Made by a program: the position numbers and the translations under genes | The notes under the pieces: model-generated | Database searches by the model: none | What the model was told of the DNA's origin: nothing | The model's input: only the letters and a program-made list of their open reading frames with translations | Part shown: in pieces, positions 1 through 8,132 of the stretch | Position numbering within the stretch: the stretch's first letter is position 1 | Layout: every line of letters starts with the position of its first letter | DNA from: an uncultured Actinomycetes bacterium | Lineage (GTDB): Bacteria > Actinomycetota > Acidimicrobiia > IMCC26256 > PALSA-555 | Direction: 5' to 3' | DNA length: 12,098 bases | Assembly: GCA_937927875.1 (NCBI GenBank) | Contig: CALEYV010000067.1 | Coordinates: forward strand, 1 to 12,098

Positions 1-459
1 CCCATCATCCCGGCCGCGCCACCGCTGCCACCCCCGCCGGGCGCGAAGGACGAGCCGCCGCCGCCGAGCGCGCCGACCGGGCGGACACGCGCCGAGCTCT
101 GCGGCGAGCTGCGGGTCAGCAACGAGGTGCTCGACCAGCTCGAGTCGTACGGGATGGTCACGCCGGTGCAGGGCGAGGGGGAGACGGCGCGCTACGACGA
201 CGAGGCGTTCGAGACCGTGCGCGCCGCGCTGCCGTTCTACGCCCGGTCGGTCGAGGCCCGGCACCTGCGCATGTACCAGCACTTCGGCGAGAGGGAGGCC
301 GAGCTGCTCGTCCAGGTGCTGTGGCAGTACAAGCGGCAGCGGCACAACCCGAACGCCCGGGCCCGCCTCGAGTCGGAGCTGCAGGAACTGGCCCGGGCCG
401 GCAGCCGGCTGCGCACGATCATGCTGCGCCGGGCCGTGCGCGACGCGCTGCAGGAGTGA
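1..459 (+). CDS. ftsR: FtsR-like MerR family transcriptional regulator, C-terminal part (5' end outside window)
   Basis: The frame is open from base 1, so only the last 152 residues are present and the N-terminal MerR DNA-binding helices lie upstream. Residues 1-27 of the visible part form a Pro/Ala-rich linker. The remainder is a helical domain with RTRAEL, a region ending in GMVTP, RYDDEAF, and EARHLRMYQHFGEREAELLVQ, closing with two amphipathic helices. This matches my memory of the C-terminal effector/dimerisation domain of Rv1828/FtsR, which regulates ftsZ and other division genes in Corynebacteriales. The DUF151 gene and second MerR gene downstream are the expected neighbours and support the call. 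The stop overlaps the next GTG start (GTGA, 456-459), which suggests translational coupling. Assignment to this MerR branch is fairly secure. A cell-division role in this organism is inference from family and context. Confidence 0.8.
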   Translation, partial: PIIPAAPPLPPPPGAKDEPPPPSAPTGRTRAELCGELRVSNEVLDQLESYGMVTPVQGEGETARYDDEAFETVRAALPFYARSVEARHLRMYQHFGEREAELLVQVLWQYKRQRHNPNARARLESELQELARAGSRLRTIMLRRAVRDALQE

Positions 460-1064
460 GCCGACCGAACCCGGTTCCCCGCGTGCTCCTCGACGAAGCC
501 GAGCTGGCGGCGCGGGTGAGCGACCTGGCGGGGCGGATCGCCACCGACCACCCCGACGGCGTGGTGCTGGTCGGGGTGCTGAAGGGGGCACTCGTCTTCC
601 TCGCCGACCTGGCCCGCGCCATCCGCGGGGTCGACGTGCAGCTCGACTTCCTCGCCATCTCCCGGTACGCGCCCGACAGCGGGCGGGTGCGCATCCTCCA
701 GGACCTCGACCTCGACGTGGCGGGGCGCGACGTGGTGCTCGTCGAGGATCTCGTCGACACCGGCCTCACCCTCGCCTACCTGCTCGAGCACGTCCGCGAC
801 CGCGGCCCCCGCCGGGTCGAGCTGTGCGCGCTACTCGATCGGTCGGCGCGCCGCATCGTGCCGCTCGACATCCGCTACCGCGGCATCGAGCTGGCCGGCG
901 ACGCGTTCGTGCTCGGCTACGGGCTGCACTACGCCGAGCGGTACCGCAACCTGCCCGTCGTGCTCGAGGCGGACCGGGCCACCGTCGCCGCCGACCCCGA
1001 CGCCTACCTCGGCATGTACGGCGCGACCGCCACCGCGGCGCGCCGGCGCGAGGAGGCGTCGTGA
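456..1064 (+). CDS. hpt: Hypoxanthine phosphoribosyltransferase-like protein (purine salvage), divergent
   Basis: This is a type I phosphoribosyltransferase of 202 residues, close to the usual bacterial HPRT length of about 180. It would transfer the phosphoribosyl group of PRPP to a purine base in the cytoplasm. The PRPP-binding loop is clear (VVLVEDLVDTGLTL, residues 93-106, with the E97-D98 acidic pair and D101). LKG at 42-44 and RILQDLDLDV at 79-88 also fit. The GTG at 456 overlaps the previous stop as GTGA. A start further upstream would run deep inside the ftsR-like gene. Three points are odd. The flexible loop (SRYAPDSG, 69-76) is shorter than in classical HPRTs. The metal-binding Asp of GYGLDY is His (GYGLHY, H158). 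The purine-contacting Lys that precedes YxG appears replaced by Asp (D138). The fold and PRPP use are well supported, but the base specificity is not. Confidence 0.8.
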   Translation: MSRPNPVPRVLLDEAELAARVSDLAGRIATDHPDGVVLVGVLKGALVFLADLARAIRGVDVQLDFLAISRYAPDSGRVRILQDLDLDVAGRDVVLVEDLVDTGLTLAYLLEHVRDRGPRRVELCALLDRSARRIVPLDIRYRGIELAGDAFVLGYGLHYAERYRNLPVVLEADRATVAADPDAYLGMYGATATAARRREEAS

Positions 1065-1123
1065 CGGCGCTGACCTGGGCCTCCGCACCCGGACGGCGCC
1101 GGGAAAGCGCGATGCTAGGGTGA
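1061..1123 (+). CDS. Possible 20-residue small ORF overlapping the hpt stop
   Basis: A GTG at 1061 overlaps the hpt-like stop as GTGA. An AGGAGG at 1051-1056 lies four bases before it. The ORF encodes MTALTWASAPGRRRESAMLG and stops 37 bases before the DUF151 start. The same bases also encode Glu-Glu near the end of the upstream protein, so the Shine-Dalgarno match may be coincidental. No family is recognisable. It could be a short translated linker, a leader peptide, or nothing. Confidence 0.18.
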   Translation: MTALTWASAPGRRRESAMLG

Positions 1124-1160
1124 CCGCTGTTCTCGGGGTGTCAGTCGAAAGGCGCCGCCA

Positions 1161-1646
1161 GTGATCCAGATGTCGCTGGTGGGGGTCCGCGTCGAGGTCC
1201 CCACGAACCAGCCCATCGTTCTCCTCCGGGAGGAGGACGGGCAGCGATACCTGCCGATCTTCATCGGGCCACCCGAGGCCACCGCGATCGTCTACGCGCT
1301 CCAGGGGATGGAGACGCCGCGACCGATGACGCACGACCTGTTCAAGAGCGTGCTCGACGAGATGGCGGTCCGGCTGCAGCGGGTCGTGATCACCGAGCTG
1401 CACGACGGAACCTTCTACGCCGAGATCGAGCTGGGCCAGAACGGCGAGACCCGCCGCATCTCGTCGCGGCCCTCCGACGCCCTCGCCCTCGCCGCCCGCT
1501 ACCCGGAGCCGGTCCCGATCTTCGCCGACGAGGCCGTCCTCGAGGAGGCCGGGGTCCTGTTCGACCAGGACGAGGAGGAGGCCGAGATCGAGGAGTTCCG
1601 GGAGTTCCTGAACCAGGTCCAGCCCGAGGACTTCGCCCCCGAGTGA
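1161..1646 (+). CDS. DUF151 / bifunctional nuclease (BFN) family protein
   Basis: The 161-residue protein closely resembles Rv1829 and other DUF151 proteins as I recall them. Conserved segments are LPIFIG (31-36), RPMTHDL (54-60), GTFYAEI (83-89) and the family signature SSRPSDALALA (101-111), followed by an acidic tail ending in FREFLNQVQPEDF. Some plant members have been reported to have nuclease activity; the bacterial role is poorly defined. The GTG at 1161 is preceded by GAAAGG at 1147-1152 with eight bases between. The ATG at 1170 is a weaker alternative. A TAGGGT at 1116-1121 could be a -10 box, but no good -35 accompanies it. The gene lies between the two MerR regulators, as in mycobacteria. 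The family call is secure; the function is not. Confidence 0.9.
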   Translation: MIQMSLVGVRVEVPTNQPIVLLREEDGQRYLPIFIGPPEATAIVYALQGMETPRPMTHDLFKSVLDEMAVRLQRVVITELHDGTFYAEIELGQNGETRRISSRPSDALALAARYPEPVPIFADEAVLEEAGVLFDQDEEEAEIEEFREFLNQVQPEDFAPE

Positions 1647-1650
1647 CTCG

Positions 1651-1679
1651 TTGACGCCCGCCGGGCCGCCCTGTACCGT
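1651..1679 (+). promoter_or_regulatory. Sigma-70-type promoter for the second MerR gene
   Basis: TTGACG (1651-1656) and TACCGT (1674-1679) are separated by exactly 17 bases, immediately after the DUF151 stop (1644-1646). Transcription would start near 1685-1687, giving a leader of about 38 bases with a GGAGGG Shine-Dalgarno at 1711-1716. This is the best -35/-10 pair I found in the window. It suggests that the MerR gene can be transcribed independently of the upstream genes. Confidence 0.6.
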
Positions 1680-1723
1680 CACAGCGGCGTAACTACGCCC
1701 GTGTGACTCGGGAGGGCAGCGTG

Positions 1724-2221
1724 GTGGCCAAGCGGGCAGCGGTGGACGGGCCGGCGGCCGAGGACGGCTTCGGCGGCCCCCAGGTCTGCAAGATCGTCGG
1801 GATCTCGTACCGCCAGCTGGACTACTGGGCCCGCACCAGGCTGGTGCGGCCGTCGATCGCGGACGCGAAGGGGAGCGGCACCCAGCGCCGCTACTCGTAC
1901 CGGGACCTGCTCCGGCTCAAGGTGATCAAGAGCCTCCTCGACGCGGGCGTGAAGCTCCAGACCGCCCGCCGCGCCATCGACTACCTGCGCGAGGACTCGA
2001 CGAACTGGGAGGCGGCCAGCCTCGTCCTCGACGGCAGCGACTCGGTGCTCGCCCGCGACGGCGACGACCTCGTCGACCTGGTGCGCCGGGGCCAGGGCGT
2101 GCTGAACATCGTGCCGCTCGGCCACGTCGTGCAGGAGCTCGACGCGCGCATCCACGAGCTCGGGCCGGCCGAGGCGCCGGCGGCGACGCCCCGCGAGCGT
2201 CGCGCCGCACAAGGGGCCTGA
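1724..2221 (+). CDS. MerR family transcriptional regulator, Rv1830-like
   Basis: A 165-residue regulator with an N-terminal winged-helix MerR domain. GPQVCKIVGISYRQLDYWAR (18-37) forms the helix-turn-helix, TRLVRPS and SGTQRRYSYRDLLRLKVIK (51-69) the wing and second helix pair, and GVKLQTARRAIDYLR the following helix. The C-terminal part includes VLDGSDSVLAR and RRGQGVLNIVPLGHVVQELD, which match the small C-terminal domain of Rv1830-type regulators as I recall them. I chose the GTG at 1724 because GGAGGG at 1711-1716 sits seven bases upstream. GTG 1721 is possible, and GTG 1703 would lie upstream of that ribosome-binding site. The gene lies between DUF151 and glycine-cleavage genes, as in mycobacteria. 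Its targets are unknown; control of nearby gcv genes is only a contextual guess. Confidence 0.87.
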   Translation: MAKRAAVDGPAAEDGFGGPQVCKIVGISYRQLDYWARTRLVRPSIADAKGSGTQRRYSYRDLLRLKVIKSLLDAGVKLQTARRAIDYLREDSTNWEAASLVLDGSDSVLARDGDDLVDLVRRGQGVLNIVPLGHVVQELDARIHELGPAEAPAATPRERRAAQGA

Positions 2222-2224
2222 CCC

Positions 2225-2662
2225 ATCGCCGACGCGCTCCCGCACGAGCAGGCCCGCTTCGCGCACAACTCCGAGCGTCAGTTCGCCAAGCTGCTCGACT
2301 TCTACGGCATCGTCTGGGAGTACGAGCCGCGCACGTTCACCCTCGAGGAGAACCGCGAGGGCCACACCGTGCAGGCGTTCACACCCGACTTCTACCTGCC
2401 GGCCTACGACCTGTACATCGAGATCACGACGCTGAACCAGAAGCTGGTCACGAAGAAGAACCGCAAGGCCCGCCGGCTGCAGGAGCGGTACCCGAGCACG
2501 AATATCAAGGTCCTCTACCAGCGCGACTACCTGCACCTGCTCGTGAAGTACGGGCTCGAGCCGCCGTCGCAGCTCGGCGAGGAGCCGCTCGACGCGACGG
2601 CGCGCCTCGACCTGCGGCCGACCGCGGCCGGCACCGACGACGAGGCGGCAGCGTCGGCCTGA
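2225..2662 (+). CDS. Small PD-(D/E)XK-nuclease-like protein with no canonical start codon
   Basis: The open frame begins right after the MerR TGA and in the same frame. Protein-like, apparently conserved sequence starts at once: ADALPHEQARFAHNSE, then FAKLLDFYGIVWEYEPRTF. The core is FTPDFYLP and YIEITTLNQKLVTKKNRK, then IKVLYQRDYLHLLVKYG. The PD...(E)xT pattern (D55, E66, with T in place of the usual K at 68, and K73 nearby) resembles PD-(D/E)XK nuclease folds such as TnsA or DUF559 relatives. There is no ATG, GTG or TTG between 2222 and 2368; the first is GTG 2369, which would delete the N-terminal third. ATC at 2225 lies eight bases after AAGGGG (2211-2216), exactly where a start belongs. 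The product would be 145 residues if it begins there. Nuclease activity is inferred from the motif pattern only. Confidence 0.65.
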   Translation: MADALPHEQARFAHNSERQFAKLLDFYGIVWEYEPRTFTLEENREGHTVQAFTPDFYLPAYDLYIEITTLNQKLVTKKNRKARRLQERYPSTNIKVLYQRDYLHLLVKYGLEPPSQLGEEPLDATARLDLRPTAAGTDDEAAASA

Positions 2663-2673
2663 CCGGCGACACC

Positions 2674-2679
2674 TAGGCT
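2674..2679 (+). promoter_or_regulatory. Possible -10 element for near-leaderless gcvT transcription
   Basis: TAGGCT at 2674-2679 fits the actinobacterial TANNNT -10 pattern and ends 10 bases before the gcvT ATG. No Shine-Dalgarno-like sequence precedes that ATG. Together these suggest a transcript with almost no 5' leader, a common arrangement in actinobacteria. No convincing -35 hexamer is visible. Confidence 0.3.
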
Positions 2680-2689
2680 CGGCCGGGAC

Positions 2690-3775
2690 ATGGCCGACCC
2701 GCTCCGCCACAGCCCCCTCGACGCCGAGCACCGCGCCCTCGGCGCGCGCATGGCCGAGTTCGGCGGCTGGGAGATGCCGATCCAGTTCACGAGCGTGCTC
2801 GAGGAGCACCGCGCCTGTCGCGAGGACGCGGTGGTCTTCGACGTCTCCCACCTCGGGTCGGTCCGCGTGGAGGGCCCAGGCGCCTTCGACGCGCTGCAGT
2901 GGGCGCTGACCAACGACCTCCGGCGGATCGAGGCCGGCAAGGCGCAGTACACCCAGCTGCTCGACCCCGACGACGCGCACGTCGTCGACGACATCATCGT
3001 CTGGTGGGTCGAGCCCGAGGCGTTCCTCGTCATGCCGAACGCCTCGAACACGGCCGGGGTCACCACCGCGATCGCGGAGGCGGCCACCCGCGTCGACGCG
3101 CCCTCCCAGTCCGAGGACATCACGGCGTCCCGGGCCGTGCTCGCGGTGCAGGGCCCGAAGGCCCGGCAGCGGCTGGCCGGCGTGCTCGACGACGCGGCCG
3201 CGGTGCCCCACTTCGGCGTCCGGTCGATCCGTGACGGCTTCGACGGGTACGCGGCCGGCACCGGCTACACCGGCGAGGACGGCGTGGAGCTGCACGTGCC
3301 CGCGGCCACGGCATCGGCGGTGTGGCGCCGGCTCCTCGGCGCCAGGATCCGACCCGCCGGCCTCGGAGCCCGGGACACGCTGCGGCTCGAGGCCGGCCTC
3401 CCGCTCCACGGCCACGAGCTCGGGCCCGGCATCACCCCGCTACAGGCCGGTCCGGCCTGGGTCGTGCGCTTCGACAAGGGCGAGTTCCGCGGCGAAGCAC
3501 CGCTGCTGGCGGAGCGCGACCGCGGCGTGACCCGCAAGCTCCGCGGCCTGCTCGGCGAGGACCGCCAGGTGCCCCGGGCCGGCTGCCCGGTGCTCGTCGA
3601 CGGTGTCGCGGTGGGGGAGGTGACGAGCGGCAACTTCTCACCCACCCTCGGGCGCGGGATCGCGCTCGCGTTCCTGCCCCCAGACGTCGCCGACGGCAAG
3701 GAGGTCACGATCGACGTGCGCGGCCGAGCCGTGCCGGCCACAGTCGTGCGGCCGCCGTTCGTCCGTCGACCCTGA
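2690..3775 (+). CDS. gcvT: Aminomethyltransferase (glycine cleavage system T protein)
   Basis: GcvT transfers the methylene carbon of aminomethyl-lipoyl GcvH to tetrahydrofolate and releases ammonia in the cytoplasm. At 361 residues it has the usual family length. Typical segments are FGGWEMPIQF (23-32), VFDVSHLG (49-56), the VDDIIVWW strand with D100/D101 (the catalytic Asp position of the family), MPNASN (115-120), GYTGEDGVELHVP, and the C-terminal RDTLRLEAGLPLHGHEL followed by ITPLQAG. The ATG at 2690 gives the expected N-terminus. The spacer from the upstream gene is 27 bases. Its stop lies three bases from the stop of the opposing frameshifted gene. Unlike gcvP, gcvT has no riboswitch directly upstream, and a broken minus-strand gene separates the two. 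GcvH is not in the window. Confidence 0.96.
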   Translation: MADPLRHSPLDAEHRALGARMAEFGGWEMPIQFTSVLEEHRACREDAVVFDVSHLGSVRVEGPGAFDALQWALTNDLRRIEAGKAQYTQLLDPDDAHVVDDIIVWWVEPEAFLVMPNASNTAGVTTAIAEAATRVDAPSQSEDITASRAVLAVQGPKARQRLAGVLDDAAAVPHFGVRSIRDGFDGYAAGTGYTGEDGVELHVPAATASAVWRRLLGARIRPAGLGARDTLRLEAGLPLHGHELGPGITPLQAGPAWVVRFDKGEFRGEAPLLAERDRGVTRKLRGLLGEDRQVPRAGCPVLVDGVAVGEVTSGNFSPTLGRGIALAFLPPDVADGKEVTIDVRGRAVPATVVRPPFVRRP

Positions 3776-3778
3776 CCC

Positions 3779-4092
3779 TCAGTTCGAGGGACGCTTTGCG
3801 GCAATGAGCCGCTCGTACTCTTCCCGGGCGTCGTCATCGACGCTGACAGAGCCCGCCCCAGCCCAATGGCGGTCCTCGCGGTTCTTCTTCACCCAGAGAC
3901 CCAATACTCCTCGCCGGTAGCGATATCGACGTGGTTGCTCCCGACTCCGCCCCCGATGATTCGGCGGAGTGTCTTTCCTCGGTAATAGACCGTTCGACCG
4001 GTCTTGGAGAAGTGGACCCAGCCGATCCACGCTGGACCGTCGTTGTTCCCGTAGCCGCTCCTCAGCTCCACGTACATCACTCGGGGCTTCAT
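3779..4092 (-). pseudogene. Frameshifted small conserved protein gene (about 104 residues when repaired)
   Basis: Reading the minus strand from ATG 4092 gives 67 residues (MKPRVMYVELRSGYG, then GPAWIGWVHFSKTGRTVYYRG, ending TGEEYWVSG) and then TGA. The adjacent frame continues with VKKNREDRHWAGAGSV and runs to a stop at 3779. Adding one G to the GGG run at 3892-3894 joins both parts as YWVSG-VKKNREDRHW into a 104-residue protein. I recall widespread small bacterial proteins of this pattern (Y-E-x-KSGY, GPAWIG, FSKTGRTIYY, GEEYWVSGVKKN, RHWAG), often unnamed or misannotated. Their function is unknown to me. The bases are visibly less GC-rich than the flanking gcv genes, which suggests horizontal acquisition. 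AGG precedes ATG 4092; ATG 4077 is an alternative start. A sequencing error in the G-run remains possible because both halves look intact. Confidence 0.75.
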
Positions 4093-4110
4093 GCGCACCT
4101 AGTCCAGCAG

Positions 4111-4138
4111 CCGACAGCTGGCCGCCGCCCGCTAATGT
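4111..4138 (+). promoter_or_regulatory. Candidate promoter for the riboswitch-gcvP transcript
   Basis: CCGACA (4111-4116) and TAATGT (4133-4138) are separated by 16 bases and lie about 20 bases before the first glycine aptamer. The predicted start near 4145 leaves room for the complete riboswitch. The match is moderate (four of six at -35). The position, between the divergent small gene and the aptamer, supports it. Confidence 0.42.
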
Positions 4139-4154
4139 CGGCGTCAGCCGTCGA

Positions 4155-4320
4155 CCCCGGTCGGGAGAGTCCCCGCCGCCAGCGGGGCGCCGAAGGAGCA
4201 ACCACTCCCGGAACCTCTCAGGCCGCACGAACCGTCCGGGCGAGGCCACGCTGGAGAGCAGGCGGACACCCGCCTCACCGAAGGGGAAAGCCGGCGGCGC
4301 CGGCGAATCTCTCAGGTCCC
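4155..4320 (+). promoter_or_regulatory. Tandem glycine riboswitch controlling gcvP
   Basis: Two glycine-aptamer copies are visible. Aptamer 1 has GGGAGAG (4163-4169), the core GGCGCCGAAGGAGCAACC (4186-4203), and the closing CCTCTCAGGC (4214-4223). Aptamer 2 has CTGGAGAGC (4251-4259), CACCGAAGGGGAAAGCCGG (4276-4294), and GGCGAATCTCTCAGG (4302-4316). The linker is about 27 bases. Glycine riboswitches normally activate gcv expression when glycine is abundant. No U-tract terminator lies between aptamer 2 and the ATG. GTCCC at 4316-4320, on the 3' flank of aptamer 2, can pair with GGGAC at 4373-4377 in the gcvP ribosome-binding region, so translational control is plausible. A short hairpin, GCCGC-CACG-GCGGC (4339-4352), lies between. 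The aptamer identification is strong; the mechanism is inferred. Confidence 0.93.
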
Positions 4321-4384
4321 CCGACAGCGCGGGAGCGAGCCGCCACGGCGGCGCGACCCGTAACCGCGACGAGGGACGGAGCCC

Positions 4385-7240
<2,856 letters not shown>

Positions 7241-7258
7241 CCGGTGCGCGCCCCTCGG

Positions 7259-7300
7259 CCCGGTTCGTGACAGGGTGGGGCGGCTGGTACCCGAACCGGG
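7259..7300. repeat. Perfect 9-bp inverted repeat between gcvP and the secreted-protein gene
   Basis: CCCGGTTCG (7259-7267) and CGAACCGGG (7292-7300) are exact reverse complements separated by 24 bases. The right arm shares GGG (7298-7300) with the GGGAGG ribosome-binding site (7298-7303) of the gene starting at 7310. The spacer contains GTGACA (7267-7272) and TACCCG (7288-7293), a weak promoter-like pair 15 bases apart. It could be an operator, an RNA hairpin that masks the ribosome-binding site, or a U-less terminator for gcvP. Confidence 0.5.
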
Positions 7301-7309
7301 AGGCGACCC

Positions 7310-8104
7310 GTGCTTCGACGAGGCGACGACCGACCCTCGACCCCCGGCCGCGCTCGGCGACGGCGCGGCGTCCTCGCGCTGCTGGGCCTCGCCGCGGTCG
7401 CGCTCGCCGGCCTCGCCATGGCACCCGCCGCGACCGCGCAGGCCCGGAACGCGTCGGCGTTCGTCGCCCTCCCCGTCGTGCCGTGCGCGTCGGACTTCGG
7501 GGTATCACCGCCCCCGGAGGCGCCGTCGTCCCCGAACCGGCTGCCCACCCTGCTGGCGCCGTCGGTGGCGAGCCGGCTCAGCTTCTACAGCGACGGCTTC
7601 CAGACCATCCTGGCGCCGCGCGGGTGGGCGTGCCACGGCCTCGTCGCCGCCGACGGGGGCAAGCACCTGTCGGCGTTCCCGGCCGGGTCCGGCGACCCGC
7701 TGAGCGGCAACCAGTCGTCGAGCACCGGCACCGGCGTGACGGTGCTCGTCCCCAGCCCCGGTACGGGGCAGGTGGCCTCGGTCGCCTGCGCGCTGTTCCC
7801 GCAGGCCCAGAGCTCCGGCGGCAGCTGCTCGACGACGAAGCCGGCCGCCGAGACCGTCGACCGGCCGACCGACCAGGTCGCGCTGTTCCACGACCCGCCC
7901 CACGTGTCCGGGAGCGGCACGCCGTCGGGCGGCAGCGCGCCGGCTGACGGCGCGGTGATCTACGTCCCGACCCAGGGCCCGGGCGGCGCTGCGCTGACGT
8001 GCACGCTCGCTTCGCGCGGCCCGACGCTGTGCCCCTCGGTCATCAACGATTTCCTCGGCCGCTTCTACCCGATGGTGCCGCCTGGGCAGCTCGGCGGCCA
8101 GTAG
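7310..8104 (+). CDS. Secreted six-cysteine protein of unknown function
   Basis: The 264-residue product starts with an Arg-rich stretch (residues 3-19), then a hydrophobic segment VLALLGLAAVALAGLAMAP and a signal-peptidase-like site ATAQA at 41-45, so it is probably exported. The mature part has six cysteines (59, 108, 160, 173, 231, 241), which fits three disulfides. Visible motifs are LSFYSDGFQTILAPRGWACHGL, AADGG, RPTDQVALFHDPP and a C-terminal CPSVINDFLGRFYP. I recall similar actinobacterial secreted proteins with a 'LAPRGW.C' motif but know no function. GTG 7310 is preceded by GGGAGG at 7298-7303 with six bases between. It follows gcvP by 69 bases and converges on the TadG-like gene. Extracellular location is well supported; the role is open. 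Confidence 0.82.
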   Translation: MLRRGDDRPSTPGRARRRRGVLALLGLAAVALAGLAMAPAATAQARNASAFVALPVVPCASDFGVSPPPEAPSSPNRLPTLLAPSVASRLSFYSDGFQTILAPRGWACHGLVAADGGKHLSAFPAGSGDPLSGNQSSSTGTGVTVLVPSPGTGQVASVACALFPQAQSSGGSCSTTKPAAETVDRPTDQVALFHDPPHVSGSGTPSGGSAPADGAVIYVPTQGPGGAALTCTLASRGPTLCPSVINDFLGRFYPMVPPGQLGGQ

Positions 8105-8115
8105 CGCCGGTCAGC

Positions 8116-8132
8116 CGGCCCCAGGGCCGTTT
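8116..8132 (+). terminator. Weak hairpin between the convergent genes
   Basis: CGGCC (8116-8120) and GGCCG (8125-8129) enclose a four-base loop and are followed by TTT (8130-8132) in the 26-base gap between the two convergent stops. The stem is short and the T-run minimal, so termination is only a possibility. Confidence 0.25.

Noticed and set aside
321..455. An upstream extension of the HPRT-like protein
   Set aside because: It overlaps the well-conserved FtsR-like C-terminal domain and encodes Ala/Pro/Arg-rich shadow sequence. The GTG at 456 gives the normal family length.
1703..1723. An earlier GTG start for the second MerR regulator
   Set aside because: GTG 1703 lies upstream of the GGAGGG at 1711-1716, which is correctly spaced for GTG 1724.
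1679..3415. A 578-codon minus-strand open frame opposite the MerR gene, the nuclease-like gene and gcvT
   Set aside because: It spans three convincing plus-strand genes, has low-complexity composition, and shows no family motif.
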